Below are positions 25,846 to 36,049 of a stretch of 64,000 nt of DNA, piece after piece; position 1 is the first letter of the stretch, and every line of letters begins with the position of its first letter. The translations under genes and the position numbers were made by a program. Origin of the DNA: Methanosarcinales archaeon (GTDB lineage Archaea; Halobacteriota; UBA148; JAUWXC01). The notes below the pieces were generated by a model that made no database searches, had not been told where the DNA came from, and was given only the letters and a program-made list of their open reading frames with translations. The stretch covers positions 570,330-634,329 of the forward strand of contig CP061209.1 of NCBI GenBank assembly GCA_026016205.1, read 5' to 3'.

Positions 25846-27050
25846 CCAAAATCACGAGCATCACAGTCAGGACGATATTAGATAGCAGGGGAAACAAAAC
25901 CATCGAGGCTGATGTATGCACGGCCAACGGCTTTGGGCAATGTGCCGCACCCTCTGGTGCGAGTACCGGCACATTTGAGGCAAGGTCAATCCCTGCATCG
26001 GAGGCGGTGCTCAAGGCAAGAAAGTTAGTCATACCTGAATTGATTGGCTTAGATGCCACCGAACAGGAAAAAATAGATGCACATCTGCATAAAATAGATG
26101 GCACAAACAATTTTGCAAACATAGGCGGTAACACAGCCGTAGCGATATCCCTAGCAGTTGCAAAAGCGGCTGCCTCCTCATCCAACAGTCCCTTATATCG
26201 ATACCTCAATCCATCTGCAAGCGCCCTTCCTTTTCCATTGGGCAATGTTATAGGTGGCGGTGCACATGCAAAAGGCGCTACGGACATCCAAGAATTTCTC
26301 GTCATTCCTGTGGGCGCGAAAAGTGTCCAAGATGCGATATTTGCCAATGCGCTGGTGCACAAAAAGGTTAAAATGATACTGGAGAAAAAAGGAGTGCATT
26401 GTGGAAAGGGTGATGAAGGGGCGTGGGCACCACCTATTAGCGATGTGGAAGCGCTTGAAATCATATCAGAAGCGATTAAGAGTGCCTCTGATTCGACCGG
26501 GTTTGAGATACGTGCAGCTCTTGATGTAGCTGCAACAGAACTGTGGAATGGCTCTACGTACGTCTACGCAGACGCCAAACGCAGCCCAGAGGAGCAAATT
26601 GAATACATATCTCAATTAATAGATGAACATAACTTATATTTCGTAGAGGACCCATTGGAGGAAAATGACTTTGAGGGCTTTGTTAGATTGACAGAGAGGG
26701 CAAAATGCCTGATTTGCGGCGACGACCTATTCGTCACGAATTCCGAAAGGATTAAAAAAGGTATCGAGATGGGGGCTGCTAATGCTGTCCTAATTAAGCC
26801 TAACCAGATAGGAACGCTAACAGATACCTATAATGCGATGAAATTAGCAAAGGAGAAGGGCTATTGTTGCATAATATCCCATCGATCCGGCGAGACTTTG
26901 GATGAGACGATTGCGCACCTGGCAGTTGCATTTGACATCCCTATCATCAAAACAGGTGTGGTTGGAGGGGAGCGCATAGCAAAACTTAATGAATTAATCA
27001 GAATAGAAGAGGAGATGTCTGCCCCAAGAATGGCAAGTATAACTTACTGA
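25842..27050 (+). CDS. eno: enolase
   Basis: A 402-residue enolase, which interconverts 2-phosphoglycerate and phosphoenolpyruvate. Marks: [33 protein letters not shown] (substrate loop), [15 protein letters not shown] and [16 protein letters not shown] for magnesium, catalytic lysine region [19 protein letters not shown], and [19 protein letters not shown]. Slightly shorter than the ~410-430 of most archaeal forms. Between rpo6 and uS2, as in other euryarchaea. Confidence 0.96.
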   Translation: MTKITSITVRTILDSRGNKTIEADVCTANGFGQCAAPSGASTGTFEARSIPASEAVLKARKLVIPELIGLDATEQEKIDAHLHKIDGTNNFANIGGNTAVAISLAVAKAAASSSNSPLYRYLNPSASALPFPLGNVIGGGAHAKGATDIQEFLVIPVGAKSVQDAIFANALVHKKVKMILEKKGVHCGKGDEGAWAPPISDVEALEIISEAIKSASDSTGFEIRAALDVAATELWNGSTYVYADAKRSPEEQIEYISQLIDEHNLYFVEDPLEENDFEGFVRLTERAKCLICGDDLFVTNSERIKKGIEMGAANAVLIKPNQIGTLTDTYNAMKLAKEKGYCCIISHRSGETLDETIAHLAVAFDIPIIKTGVVGGERIAKLNELIRIEEEMSAPRMASITY

Positions 27051-27059
27051 GGTGCGATA

Positions 27060-27665
27060 ATGAATGAAAAGATAAAGAATGTGGACTACGAACCATTGAT
27101 TCCCATGGAGGAATACTTAGCATCAGGCGTCCATATAGGGACGCAACAGAAGACAGAGGATATGAAGGGATTTATTTATATGGTTAGGGGGGACGGGTTA
27201 TATGTCTTAGATATACAAGCAACAGACCAGCGCATTAGGACTGCTGCAAAATTCCTGGTAAGATATGAACCCACTAAGATCTTGGCCGTATCTGCACGGC
27301 AATATGGACAGCGCCCAGTAGAAATGTTAGCCAAGGCGATTGGAGCAAAGGCAATTGCAGGTCGATTTATTCCAGGCACATTAACCAATCCCCAGTATCA
27401 GAGATATATAGAGCCTAGTGCACTAATCGTAACAGACCCGACCGGAGACATGCAAGCCGTTAGAGAAGCTGTGAGCATTGGAATCCCAGTTATAGGGCTG
27501 TGTGACAGCAATAACCTAACCGCAAGCATCGATTTGGTAATTCCAACGAATAATAAGGGAAGAAAGGCTCTTGCTACAGTCTATTGGCTACTCGCCAGGG
27601 AAATTCTCAAGGAGAGGGGCGAACCAGTTAACTACTCGATAGACGATTTTGAAGCAGAATTGTGA
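27060..27665 (+). CDS. rps2: ribosomal protein uS2
   Basis: A 201-residue uS2. Marks: [60 protein letters not shown], and [20 protein letters not shown]. It joins the small subunit late. Standard archaeal position before the memo gene. Confidence 0.97.
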   Translation: MNEKIKNVDYEPLIPMEEYLASGVHIGTQQKTEDMKGFIYMVRGDGLYVLDIQATDQRIRTAAKFLVRYEPTKILAVSARQYGQRPVEMLAKAIGAKAIAGRFIPGTLTNPQYQRYIEPSALIVTDPTGDMQAVREAVSIGIPVIGLCDSNNLTASIDLVIPTNNKGRKALATVYWLLAREILKERGEPVNYSIDDFEAEL

Positions 27666-27675
27666 AGGCGATTAA

Positions 27676-28467
27676 ATGAGAAGGACGGTCGTAGCCGGAC
27701 AATTTTATCCAGGCGATGCCGAAACCCTGAGGCGCCAGGTCGAAGGTTACATGGCTGCTGCAGAAGCAGAGGTGTCTGAAACTATAAAGGGAGCCGTGGT
27801 ACCCCATGCTGGATATATATACTCTGGCAAGGTTGCAGCGCATGTCTATGCGGCACTTCCAGATGCAAAAACATTTGTTATTATAGGGCCAAACCACCAT
27901 GGAGCCGGTTCCACTGTAGCGGTGTCATCGGACACATGGAGCACACCCTTGGGCGAAGTGAAAGTGGATAATGAGGTTATAGCTGCGCTACCGTCGAGCA
28001 TCAGCAGGGATGAAACTGCACACCAATATGAGCACTCGATAGAGGTTCAACTGCCTTTTCTACAGGTCAGATTCAATGATTTTAAAATTGTCCCCATATG
28101 CATGGGCATGCAAGATGAAAAGACGGCCCAATATGTTAGCACAGCACTAATCGAAGCCTTGAAAAATAAAAATGCCATCATATTGGCATCTTCGGATTTT
28201 ACGCATTATGAGCCTGCCACTGTAGCGTATGAGAAGGATCAGTCAGTAATCGAGCCAATTCTCGAGTTAGATGCACATACCTTTTACTCGCGCTTGTATC
28301 AGCAGCGAGCCTCGGTCTGTGGCTATGGCCCGATTGCAGTGATGATAGAGGCCACAAAAGCCCTCGGAGCAAAAAGAGGGTGCCTGTTGAAATACGCCAC
28401 GAGCAGCGATGTTACAGGGGACATGTCAAGCGTGGTTGGGTACGCAGCCATAAGCGTTGGAGATTGA
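27676..28467 (+). CDS. MEMO1 family protein
   Basis: A 263-residue MEMO-family protein related to dioxygenase folds. Marks: RRTVVAGQFYPGDAETLRRQ, KGAVVPHAGYIYSGKVAAHV, VIIGPNHHGAGS, EHSIEVQLPFLQ, and ASSDFTHYEP. The conserved His and Cys residues form a possible metal site (in human MEMO1, iron or copper). Archaeal function is not established; its fixed place next to uS2 and mevalonate genes is widely conserved. It ends at the mvk start. Confidence 0.92.
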   Translation: MRRTVVAGQFYPGDAETLRRQVEGYMAAAEAEVSETIKGAVVPHAGYIYSGKVAAHVYAALPDAKTFVIIGPNHHGAGSTVAVSSDTWSTPLGEVKVDNEVIAALPSSISRDETAHQYEHSIEVQLPFLQVRFNDFKIVPICMGMQDEKTAQYVSTALIEALKNKNAIILASSDFTHYEPATVAYEKDQSVIEPILELDAHTFYSRLYQQRASVCGYGPIAVMIEATKALGAKRGCLLKYATSSDVTGDMSSVVGYAAISVGD

Positions 28468-28468
28468 G

Positions 28469-29365
28469 ATGGTCACCTATTCTGCACCTGGTAAGATATT
28501 TTTATTTGGTGAGCATGCCGTGGTTTACGGCGAGCCTGCCATTGCATGCGCGATAGACTTGCGAGCGCATGTCACCGCCCAGAAGCATTCAGAAGTTGTG
28601 ATTACCTCGAAGTTGGGCAGGGGAGAGGGCAAGCATCAGTACGTCAGCAAAGCAATTAAAAAGATAGGAGAACTGACTGAATTGGATGGGGTGAGGATTG
28701 TGATTGATTCCAAGATTCCGGTAGGTGGTGGGCTGGGTTCCTCTGCTGCAGTCACGATTGCGACACTGGCTGCCCTGAACGAAGAGTTTGGCGCTGGGCT
28801 AAACAAGGAGGAGATAGCTAGATTAGGCTACTCGATTGAGAAAGAGGTACAAGGTGCTGCCAGCCCTACTGACACCTACGTCTCTACAATGGGAGGGGTT
28901 GTGCTTATTCCTGCCAAGAAGAGGTTGCGAAATCTGGACTGTGAAATCGTGATAGGAGACACTGGCAAAAGTTCATCAACCAGGGGGCTTGTACAGCAAG
29001 TAAGAGTCCTCAAGGATAATCATCCCGAGATAATCGAGCCGATATTCAGTTCAATCGGTAATTTAGCCAAGAAAGGCGAGGTGTTAGTAGAAAAAGGAGA
29101 TTGCAACGCTGTTGGTGAATTGATGAACGTAAATCAAGGTCTGCTTGAGTCGCTCGGCGTCGGGTGTGCCGAACTGTCAGCGCTGGTGTATGCAGCAAGG
29201 GGCGCAGGTGCCATAGGGGCAAAGTTGACCGGTGCCGGTGGAGGAGGGTGCATGGTCGCACTGGCAGATAAGATGTACGTAGAGGGCGTGGCATCTGCCA
29301 TAGAAAGCGCGGGTGGAACGCCCATTAAAAGCAAAATAACGGAAACAGGTGTGAGACGTGAGTGA
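28469..29365 (+). CDS. mvk: mevalonate kinase
   Basis: A 298-residue GHMP kinase that phosphorylates mevalonate in archaeal lipid synthesis. Marks: SAPGKIFLFGEHAVVYGEPA, the ATP loop PVGGGLGSSAAVTIATLAAL, ASPTDTYVSTMGG with the catalytic Asp, and KLTGAGGGGCMVALA. An in-frame TTG at 28457 overlaps MEMO; the ATG at 28469 is preferred. It overlaps the next kinase by 8 bp. Confidence 0.96.
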   Translation: MVTYSAPGKIFLFGEHAVVYGEPAIACAIDLRAHVTAQKHSEVVITSKLGRGEGKHQYVSKAIKKIGELTELDGVRIVIDSKIPVGGGLGSSAAVTIATLAALNEEFGAGLNKEEIARLGYSIEKEVQGAASPTDTYVSTMGGVVLIPAKKRLRNLDCEIVIGDTGKSSSTRGLVQQVRVLKDNHPEIIEPIFSSIGNLAKKGEVLVEKGDCNAVGELMNVNQGLLESLGVGCAELSALVYAARGAGAIGAKLTGAGGGGCMVALADKMYVEGVASAIESAGGTPIKSKITETGVRRE

Positions 29366-30128
29366 AGTTACGATTCTGAAAATTGGCGGGAGCGTCTTAA
29401 CAGATAAGAGAGAGGAAGGCAAACTCAATCAAGATAGGATAACCAAAATTGCAAAGGAGATCGCGTCCAGCGATGTGCAAAACCTTATATTAATTCATGG
29501 TGCCGGCTCTTTTGGGCACCCCATAGCCAAGAAGTTTGGCCTCGACGCGTCAGGGAGGCAGAACTATGCAGGTGCAGCGCTAACACATGAAATGGTAAAA
29601 GAACTTAATAAAACAATAGTCAAAGAGCTGGTTGAAGATGGTGTAGCTGCCATGCCCGTGCACCCGATGAGCTGCGCGATATCATCCAAGGGAAGATTAA
29701 AGGAGATAATGACTGCACAGATTGAACTGATGGCAGATAATGATGTAGTTCCAGTTATTCATGGTGATGTAGTGATGGATTTGGAGTGGGGAACCTCAAT
29801 ATTGTCAGGGGACCAGATAGTATTGCATCTGGCGCAACGCTTAAAGGCCAAAAGGGTTGGAGTTGGTACCGATGTTGATGGAGTGATTGATGGCGAGGGT
29901 AGGATAATAACATCCATAACTCCAAAAACATTTAGTAACATAAAGCCACTACTAACTACCCCCAAGGGCGTTGATGTTACTGGAGAGATGTCGGGCAAGG
30001 TGAGCGAGTTGGTAAGACTGGCAAAGGCTGGCATCCAATCTTATGTATTTAATGCATCAAAAAAAGGAAATATCACAGCATTTTTAAGGGGCAACATAGA
30101 TTTTGGAACAGTTATCAGGAGCGATTGA
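29358..30128 (+). CDS. isopentenyl phosphate kinase
   Basis: A 256-residue amino acid kinase-fold protein. Marks: ILKIGGSVLTDKREEGKLNQ, LILIHGAGSFGHPIAKKFGL with the key histidine, and VGVGTDVDGVIDGEGRII. It makes IPP from isopentenyl phosphate in the archaeal mevalonate route, matching the kinase just upstream and the isomerase downstream. GTG start inside the mvk 3' end. Confidence 0.95.
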   Translation: MSEVTILKIGGSVLTDKREEGKLNQDRITKIAKEIASSDVQNLILIHGAGSFGHPIAKKFGLDASGRQNYAGAALTHEMVKELNKTIVKELVEDGVAAMPVHPMSCAISSKGRLKEIMTAQIELMADNDVVPVIHGDVVMDLEWGTSILSGDQIVLHLAQRLKAKRVGVGTDVDGVIDGEGRIITSITPKTFSNIKPLLTTPKGVDVTGEMSGKVSELVRLAKAGIQSYVFNASKKGNITAFLRGNIDFGTVIRSD

Positions 30129-30129
30129 T

Positions 30130-31203
30130 TTGGAGCAAACGTCTAAGAGAAAAATCGAACACCTGCGCATATGTGCGGAGGAAGACGTCGAATCAAGTCC
30201 AACTGGATTTGAAGATGTCATGCTAATTCATAATGCCCTGCCTGAAATTAGTAAGGATGAAATCGACTTAGGCACCACGTTCCTCGGCAAATGCTTTAAT
30301 GCACCCATTATGATTGCTCCTATGACAGGGGGGCACCCTGACACCAAAGCCATAAATGCGGCACTTGGCAGTGCGGCAGAAACACTTGGCATCGGCATTG
30401 GTGTTGGCAGCCAGAGGGCAGCAATTGAAGACCCTAAGCAAGAAGATTCATTTCGCATTGTAAGGGACGTTGCACCCAACGTATTCATATGCGCCAATGT
30501 CGGCGCACCCCAACTAAGAGAGTATGGGATAGACGGGGTCAAAAAGGCAATTGAGATGGTGAGTGCGGATGCGCTGTCAATTCATCTCAACTTCTTACAA
30601 GAAGCGATTCAACCAGAAGGAGATGTTGATGCAAGGGGCTGTCTTGATATGATAAAAGAGATATGTGCAGGCATAAACGTTCCTGTAATAGTGAAAGAGA
30701 CAGGCGCCGGCATATCAAGAGAGGCTGCAACTGCATTGAAGGGGGCAGGCGTAACCGCAATAGACATTGGCGGGGTTGGCGGAACCTCCTGGGCAGGCGT
30801 AGAGGTTTATAGGGCAAAAGCAGAGGGTGATGTATTGGCAGAGCACCTCGGCAAAATGTTCTGGAACTGGGGCATTCCAACTGCCATAAGCATCGTCGAA
30901 TCGTCTGTGGGCGTGCCAATCGTCTCAACAGGTGGTGTGCGCACCGGCATAGACATGGCAAAGTGTCTTGCCCTTGGTGCTTCACTCTGTGGCGTAGCGT
31001 TGCCGCTGGTAGCACCTGCGCTCAAAGGCGAGAAGGAAGTGATTGGTAAACTAAGTACTATGATCGAAGAGCTAAGGGTGGCTATGTTCTTGGCAGGTTG
31101 CCATTCTATTCAAGATATACAAAAAGCCAGGATTGTGATAACAGGGATGACGAAGGAGACCCTGGAGCAACGAGGACACGACCCTGGACGATTTTCAAAA
31201 TAA
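30130..31203 (+). CDS. fni: type 2 isopentenyl-diphosphate isomerase
   Basis: A 357-residue FMN-dependent IPP isomerase. Marks: KRKIEHLRICAEEDVESSPT, FNAPIMIAPMTGGHPDTKAI, GVGSQRAAIEDP, HLNFLQEAIQPEGD, VIVKETGAGIS, IDIGGVGGTSWAGVE, and STGGVRTGIDMAKCLALGAS. The TTG at 30130 is chosen, two bases after the previous stop and with CAGGAG ahead; an earlier TTG at 30103 is possible but overlaps by 26 bp. Confidence 0.95.
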   Translation: MEQTSKRKIEHLRICAEEDVESSPTGFEDVMLIHNALPEISKDEIDLGTTFLGKCFNAPIMIAPMTGGHPDTKAINAALGSAAETLGIGIGVGSQRAAIEDPKQEDSFRIVRDVAPNVFICANVGAPQLREYGIDGVKKAIEMVSADALSIHLNFLQEAIQPEGDVDARGCLDMIKEICAGINVPVIVKETGAGISREAATALKGAGVTAIDIGGVGGTSWAGVEVYRAKAEGDVLAEHLGKMFWNWGIPTAISIVESSVGVPIVSTGGVRTGIDMAKCLALGASLCGVALPLVAPALKGEKEVIGKLSTMIEELRVAMFLAGCHSIQDIQKARIVITGMTKETLEQRGHDPGRFSK

Positions 31204-31213
31204 AGGTGATAAA

Positions 31214-32545
31214 ATGGATATGAGTATTGTTGCAGTCGGTGGATACGACGAAGTAGGAAGAAATATGACCGCAATTCGTTGCGGAAAAGACATCGTGATA
31301 ATGGACATGGGTGTCAGGCTTGACAGGGTACAGATTCACGAAGATGTAGCTATTGAAAAAATGCACTCGCTGGACCTCATTAAAATGGGCGCCATTCCAG
31401 ACGATACGATAATGAGTGAGGTAGAAGGAGATGTCAGAGCTATTGTCTGCACACACGGACACATGGACCACATAGGCGCCATAGCAAAACTGGCACATCG
31501 CTACGGAGCACCCATTATAGGAACGCCATTTACAATTGAACTAATCTCGCAACAAATCGCCTCAGAGCGCAAATTTGGCACTACGAACAAGTTGATTACG
31601 CTAAATGCCGGCGAAACCATGCAGATTGCACCCTCTATAGAACTCGAATTCATCAGGGTTCAGCACAGCATCATAGATTGTGTGTTTGCAGTGCTTCACA
31701 CCCCGGACGGGGCGATAGTTTACGCCAATGATTTTAAGTTAGACAGGACACCCACCCTTGGCGAAAAGCCCGATTTTAGACGATTGAAGAGGTTGCACAA
31801 TGATGGGGTGGTTGCCATGATTGTCGAGAGCACAAATGTGCAGCGATGTGGCAAGACGCCATCAGAGCAAATCGCGCGAGACTTGGTTAGAGATGTGCTA
31901 TTGGGCACAGAGGAGAGTGAAACGGGCGTATTAGTCACCACGTTCTCGTCGCACATTGCAAGGATTAAGACGATTGTCGAGGCTGCAGAGAAGATGGGGA
32001 GGCGCCCAATCCTTTTGGGCAGGTCAATGGAAAAATACGCAGGGTCGGCAGAACGAATGAAATATGTCGATTTCCCGAAGTCGCTGGGCATATTTGGGGA
32101 TAGAAAATCAGTCGACAGGATGTTCAAAAAGATAATGGAAAAGAAAGACAAATACCTACCTATTGTTACAGGTCACCAAGGAGAGTCTGGGGCAGTGCTC
32201 TCAAGAATTGCCAATGGTCTAACGCCATATACGATTGAAGAAGGCGACAAGGTCATATTCTCGGCTAATGTGATACCAACTCCCACCAACGTATCCAATC
32301 GATATACTGTTGAAACCAAGTTGCGAATGAAGGGAGCAAGGCTATATGATGATGTGCACGTCTCAGGGCATGCATCCAGGGAAGACCACTGGGAATTGCT
32401 CAGAATGATCAATCCGGAACACGTCATCCCCGCACATGGAGACCTAAGCATGACATCTGCATATGCAGAGCTGGCTGAAGATGTCGGCTATAAATTGGGT
32501 GACACGGTACATCTCGTGCGAAATGGACAGGAAATTTACCTTTGA
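31214..32545 (+). CDS. rnj: RNase J-like exoribonuclease
   Basis: A 443-residue metallo-beta-lactamase/beta-CASP protein. Marks: AVGGYDEVGRNMTAIRCGK, VCTHGHMDHIGAIAKLAHRY with the HxHxDH zinc motif, YANDFKLDRTPTLG, VESTNVQRCGKTPSE, and the beta-CASP end SGHASREDHWELLRMINPEH with IPAHGD. Archaeal RNase J is a 5'-3' exonuclease. Position before the prenyl synthase is conserved in euryarchaea. Confidence 0.93.
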   Translation: MDMSIVAVGGYDEVGRNMTAIRCGKDIVIMDMGVRLDRVQIHEDVAIEKMHSLDLIKMGAIPDDTIMSEVEGDVRAIVCTHGHMDHIGAIAKLAHRYGAPIIGTPFTIELISQQIASERKFGTTNKLITLNAGETMQIAPSIELEFIRVQHSIIDCVFAVLHTPDGAIVYANDFKLDRTPTLGEKPDFRRLKRLHNDGVVAMIVESTNVQRCGKTPSEQIARDLVRDVLLGTEESETGVLVTTFSSHIARIKTIVEAAEKMGRRPILLGRSMEKYAGSAERMKYVDFPKSLGIFGDRKSVDRMFKKIMEKKDKYLPIVTGHQGESGAVLSRIANGLTPYTIEEGDKVIFSANVIPTPTNVSNRYTVETKLRMKGARLYDDVHVSGHASREDHWELLRMINPEHVIPAHGDLSMTSAYAELAEDVGYKLGDTVHLVRNGQEIYL

Positions 32546-32554
32546 GTGAATGCT

Positions 32555-33517
32555 ATGCACATAACCGAGGAGGTCAAGAAAAGGAGCAAGATGGTCAATG
32601 GGCTAGCTGAGAAACTATTGCCCGTCGCACAACCAGAGGAGTTATACCTGGCATCCAGGCATTTGATGGAAGCGGGAGGAAAAAGACTTCGACCGGCCAT
32701 GCTGATTCTCGCAACCGAAGCGGCTAGGGGCGATGTACAGAAAGTGCTCCCAGCTGCGTTCTCTATCGAGCTGATCCATAATTTCACGCTGATTCATGAC
32801 GATATTATGGACCAAGATATTTTACGAAGAGGTTATCCCACAGTCCACCTAAAATGGGGGCTGCCCGCTGCAATTCTGGCTGGGGATACACTCTATTCAA
32901 AGGCAATCGAGATTCTCGCTGGCGTGGATGCATCTCCCGATAGAGTGGTGCGCTGTCTGAACATCCTCTCGAAAACATGTACGGAAATCTGTGAAGGGCA
33001 GTGGATGGATATGATGTTTGAGGGGTTGCCAAAGGTTTCCGAGGCAGAGTATATGAAGATGGTTAAGAAGAAGACTGGCATGTTATTCGCTGCTGCCATG
33101 TCAATTGGCGGGATTCTCGGCGGTTGTGATAAGAAAGAAGCAAAAGCACTCTGGGAATCTGGAAAAACTATGGGAATAGCATTCCAGATACGCGATGACG
33201 TACTTGACCTGATAACACCAGAAGAGGAATTAGGCAAAGATAGAGGGAGTGATCTTATGGAGGGCAAGAAAACCTTGGTTAGGATTCATGCATTTGAGAA
33301 GGGCATTAAATTAGGCCATATTAAGCGGGGGGCATCCAAAGAAGACATTGATGCGGCAGTGCAAGCATTGCACAATGCAGGCTCAATCGATTATGCGATG
33401 GAAAAGGCGCAACAACTGGTTGTGCAGGGCAAAACCAAGCTTGATGTGCTACCTGATTCCAGAGCAAAAGAGTTGTTAAAAGAGCTGGCAGACTATATGG
33501 TGACGCGCACATACTAA
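32555..33517 (+). CDS. idsA: geranylgeranyl/farnesyl diphosphate synthase
   Basis: A 320-residue trans-prenyl synthase. First Asp-rich motif: LIHDDIMDQDILRRGYPTVH; second: FQIRDDVLDLI. GGKRLRPAMLIL and the late KGIKLGHIKRGAS also fit. It builds the C15/C20 chain for archaeal membrane lipids from the products of the three genes upstream. A GTG at 32546 abuts the RNase J stop; the ATG at 32555 has GAGTGA at a workable distance and is preferred. Confidence 0.94.
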   Translation: MHITEEVKKRSKMVNGLAEKLLPVAQPEELYLASRHLMEAGGKRLRPAMLILATEAARGDVQKVLPAAFSIELIHNFTLIHDDIMDQDILRRGYPTVHLKWGLPAAILAGDTLYSKAIEILAGVDASPDRVVRCLNILSKTCTEICEGQWMDMMFEGLPKVSEAEYMKMVKKKTGMLFAAAMSIGGILGGCDKKEAKALWESGKTMGIAFQIRDDVLDLITPEEELGKDRGSDLMEGKKTLVRIHAFEKGIKLGHIKRGASKEDIDAAVQALHNAGSIDYAMEKAQQLVVQGKTKLDVLPDSRAKELLKELADYMVTRTY

Positions 33518-33617
33518 CCAGGCATTTCTTTCCCGGGCTTGTTTCGCTGTGGTTGTAGGGAATAATGACTTTAGCTACACAAGCCTATTATTGGTCCTAT
33601 GTATAAGGGAGTATGAA

Positions 33618-35303
33618 ATGAAAGTTGACGTTAAACGAGTTATACGCAAATATGCCCTGCAGAATGCAGTCAAATACGGCTCTACCCCCTCAAAGGCAGC
33701 GGTAATGAGCAAGGTAATGGGGCTGCACCCCGAGCTTAGATCAAATGCAAAGGAAACTATGACCCAGAGCGAGGGTATTTTAGCCGATATTGCTGCGATG
33801 AGCCCTGAACAAAGGGAGAGCGAATTGCAACGAATAGCACCTGAGCTAATAGAAGAATTGCACGAAAAAAGGGAAAAAGAGCGCAAACTCCCAAAATTAG
33901 ATGTAACAGATGGCGTTGTAATGAGGATTGCACCCAACCCTAATGGGCCGCCCACCCTGGGCAGTGCAAGGGGCATCATCATAAATCACGAGTATGCCAA
34001 GATGTATGATGGCAAGTTCATTCTCAGGTTCGATGATACTGACCCTAAGATTAAAAGGCCCATGCTGGAGGCGTATGCATGGTACGAAGAGGATTGCGAG
34101 TGGCTTGGCGCCAAGCCAGATGAAATCGTGATAGCATCTGACAGAATAGACAGATACTACGAGTACGCCGAGGAACTGATAAAGAAGGGGGACGCTTATA
34201 TCTGCTTCTGCAGTCAACAAAAATTCAAACAACTGAAGGATGCTAAAAAAGCATGTCCGCATAGAGAGAAGGATGCCGGGATCAATCTTGAATCTTGGAA
34301 AAAGATGCTGGCAGGAGGATATGAGGAGGGTGAAGCAGCCCTACGGATTAAAACTGATATTAAACATAAAGACCCTGCGCTGCGCGACTGGGTTGCCTTC
34401 AGGATTATCAAGGTGCCACACCCAAGAGTTGGAGACAAATACCAAGTCTGGCCCATGCTCGATTTCGAATCGGCAATAGAGGACCGTCTGCTTGGAATCA
34501 CACATATAATCAGGGGCAAAGACCTTATGGATAGTGAAAAAAGGCAGAAATTTGTCTATGAGTATCTGGGATGGGAGTACCCCAAGACATCTCATTGGGG
34601 GCGCATCAAAATCCATGAGTTTGGCAAACTCAGCACCAGCGGAATGAAAAAAGCCATACAGGAAGGCTTGTATAAAGGCTGGGATGACCCAAGGTTACCG
34701 ACAATACGCGCCCTCAGAAGAAGGGGCATTCAACCGGATGCGATTAGAAATTTTATGATAGGCCTGGGCATAAGCGAGACGGATATTGCGGTCAGCATGG
34801 ATACGCTATATGCCGAGAACAGAAAAATTATAGACCCTGTGGCAAATCGGTATTTCTTTGTCCATGACCCTGTACGCATGATGATAGAAAATGCACCGCC
34901 AGTAGTGGCAAAGGCACCGCTGCATCCAAACATAGACAGGGGCATCAGACAAATTTCCACCCGGGGGGAGATTTTCGTATGCAAGGATGACGTGGAAAGG
35001 ATGAAAGAGGGCAAGATATTGCGGCTTAAGGACCTATACAATATCAAAATTATGAGTTTAAAACCCCTCAAAGCCGAATATATTGGAAATGACATGAGCA
35101 TTATCAAGAGGGGGACGATCATCCACTGGGCACCGGTTGATGGAGCCAAGGTAGAAGTAGTCGCCCCTGACCATGAATACAATGGTGTTGGCGAGGAAGG
35201 GATTAAATCTGAACTTGGTAATGTCGTCCAGTTTGAGCGATTTGGATTTGTGAGGATTGATTCCGTAGATGGTGCTATAAGGGCGTATTTTACACATAAA
35301 TAG
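33618..35303 (+). CDS. gltX: glutamyl-tRNA synthetase (archaeal type)
   Basis: A 561-residue class I synthetase. The N-terminal ~95 residues are the archaeal helical extension. Then MRIAPNPNGPPTLGSARGII (HIGH-like), FILRFDDTDPKIKRPMLEAY, DRLLGITHIIRGKDLMDSE, and FGKLSTSGMKKAI (KMSKS-like). The C-terminal part is the beta-barrel anticodon domain of GlnRS-like type. It probably makes Glu-tRNA(Glu) and Glu-tRNA(Gln). A longer frame from 33549 lacks a start context; AAGGGAG precedes 33618. Confidence 0.95.
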   Translation: MKVDVKRVIRKYALQNAVKYGSTPSKAAVMSKVMGLHPELRSNAKETMTQSEGILADIAAMSPEQRESELQRIAPELIEELHEKREKERKLPKLDVTDGVVMRIAPNPNGPPTLGSARGIIINHEYAKMYDGKFILRFDDTDPKIKRPMLEAYAWYEEDCEWLGAKPDEIVIASDRIDRYYEYAEELIKKGDAYICFCSQQKFKQLKDAKKACPHREKDAGINLESWKKMLAGGYEEGEAALRIKTDIKHKDPALRDWVAFRIIKVPHPRVGDKYQVWPMLDFESAIEDRLLGITHIIRGKDLMDSEKRQKFVYEYLGWEYPKTSHWGRIKIHEFGKLSTSGMKKAIQEGLYKGWDDPRLPTIRALRRRGIQPDAIRNFMIGLGISETDIAVSMDTLYAENRKIIDPVANRYFFVHDPVRMMIENAPPVVAKAPLHPNIDRGIRQISTRGEIFVCKDDVERMKEGKILRLKDLYNIKIMSLKPLKAEYIGNDMSIIKRGTIIHWAPVDGAKVEVVAPDHEYNGVGEEGIKSELGNVVQFERFGFVRIDSVDGAIRAYFTHK

Positions 35304-35372
35304 TAAGCACAACATTTAAACCACATGATGCAATATTAGAGAGACGCTTGGTCATAACTTAGAAACGATGAT

Positions 35373-35395
35373 TGATGAAGGGTTCATAGCCCAGA
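35373..35395 (+). promoter_or_regulatory. kink-turn / C-box-like element in the L7Ae leader
   Basis: TGATGA (35373-35378) is followed by a short hairpin GGG...CCC (35380-35392) and then AGA, running straight into the ribosome binding site AAGGAGG (35395-35401). The shape C-box, stem, GA-containing strand resembles the box C/D kink-turn bound by L7Ae. L7Ae is known to repress its own translation through such a leader in other archaea. The pairing here is short and includes an extra A, so it is a candidate only. Confidence 0.35.
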
Positions 35396-35408
35396 AGGAG
35401 GAAATAAT

Positions 35409-35777
35409 ATGGCAAAATTAATGTACGTCAAATTTGAGGTTCCAGCGGAACTGGAAAATAAGGCGCTAGAAGCGCTGGAATTGGCAAGAGACACAGGAAA
35501 AATTAAAAAGGGAACGAATGAAGTGACAAAGGCAATCGAGAGAGGAGTTGCTAAGCTGGTTTTAATCGGCGAGGATGTGCAGCCTGAGGAAATCGTTGCG
35601 CACCTACCGCCCCTAAGCGAAGAAAAGAAGACACCATACATCTACGTCAAAAAACAGGAGGAGCTCGGAGCAGCATCTGGCCTGGACGTGGGCTGTGCAG
35701 CATCAGCGATTATAGACTCTGGAAAGGGCAAGGAACTCGTGGAAGATGTTACGCAGAAGCTCAAGGCATTGAAGTGA
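35409..35777 (+). CDS. rpl7ae: ribosomal protein eL8 / L7Ae
   Basis: A 122-residue L7Ae, the kink-turn binder of the large subunit, box C/D and H/ACA RNPs and RNase P. Marks: [59 protein letters not shown] and [13 protein letters not shown]. It starts a four-gene block with eS28, eL24 and ndk. The ~70-nt leader may carry an autoregulatory site. Confidence 0.97.
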   Translation: MAKLMYVKFEVPAELENKALEALELARDTGKIKKGTNEVTKAIERGVAKLVLIGEDVQPEEIVAHLPPLSEEKKTPYIYVKKQEELGAASGLDVGCAASAIIDSGKGKELVEDVTQKLKALK

Positions 35778-35789
35778 AGGAGATTTTTA

Positions 35790-36002
35790 ATGGTAGAGAA
35801 TGATGGAGTTCCCGCAGAGGTCATTGAGGTACTTGGCAGAACAGGCATGCATGGAGAGGCAACTCAGATTAAGTGCCGCATTCTCGAAGGCATGAACAAA
35901 GGCAGGATAATCACCAGAAACTGCATAGGGCCAGTGCACATTGGCGACATTCTCATGTTGTTAGAAACAGCCAGAGAAGCCAAGAAGTTAGTTTCGCGTT
36001 GA
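35790..36002 (+). CDS. rps28e: ribosomal protein eS28
   Basis: A 70-residue eS28, an OB-fold protein at the mRNA exit. Marks: [40 protein letters not shown] and [18 protein letters not shown]. Normal place after L7Ae. Confidence 0.97.
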   Translation: MVENDGVPAEVIEVLGRTGMHGEATQIKCRILEGMNKGRIITRNCIGPVHIGDILMLLETAREAKKLVSR

Positions 36003-36049
36003 TGGATGGTATTTAGGCACTCTAAGAGAAGAAAGGTGTGTTAGATAAT

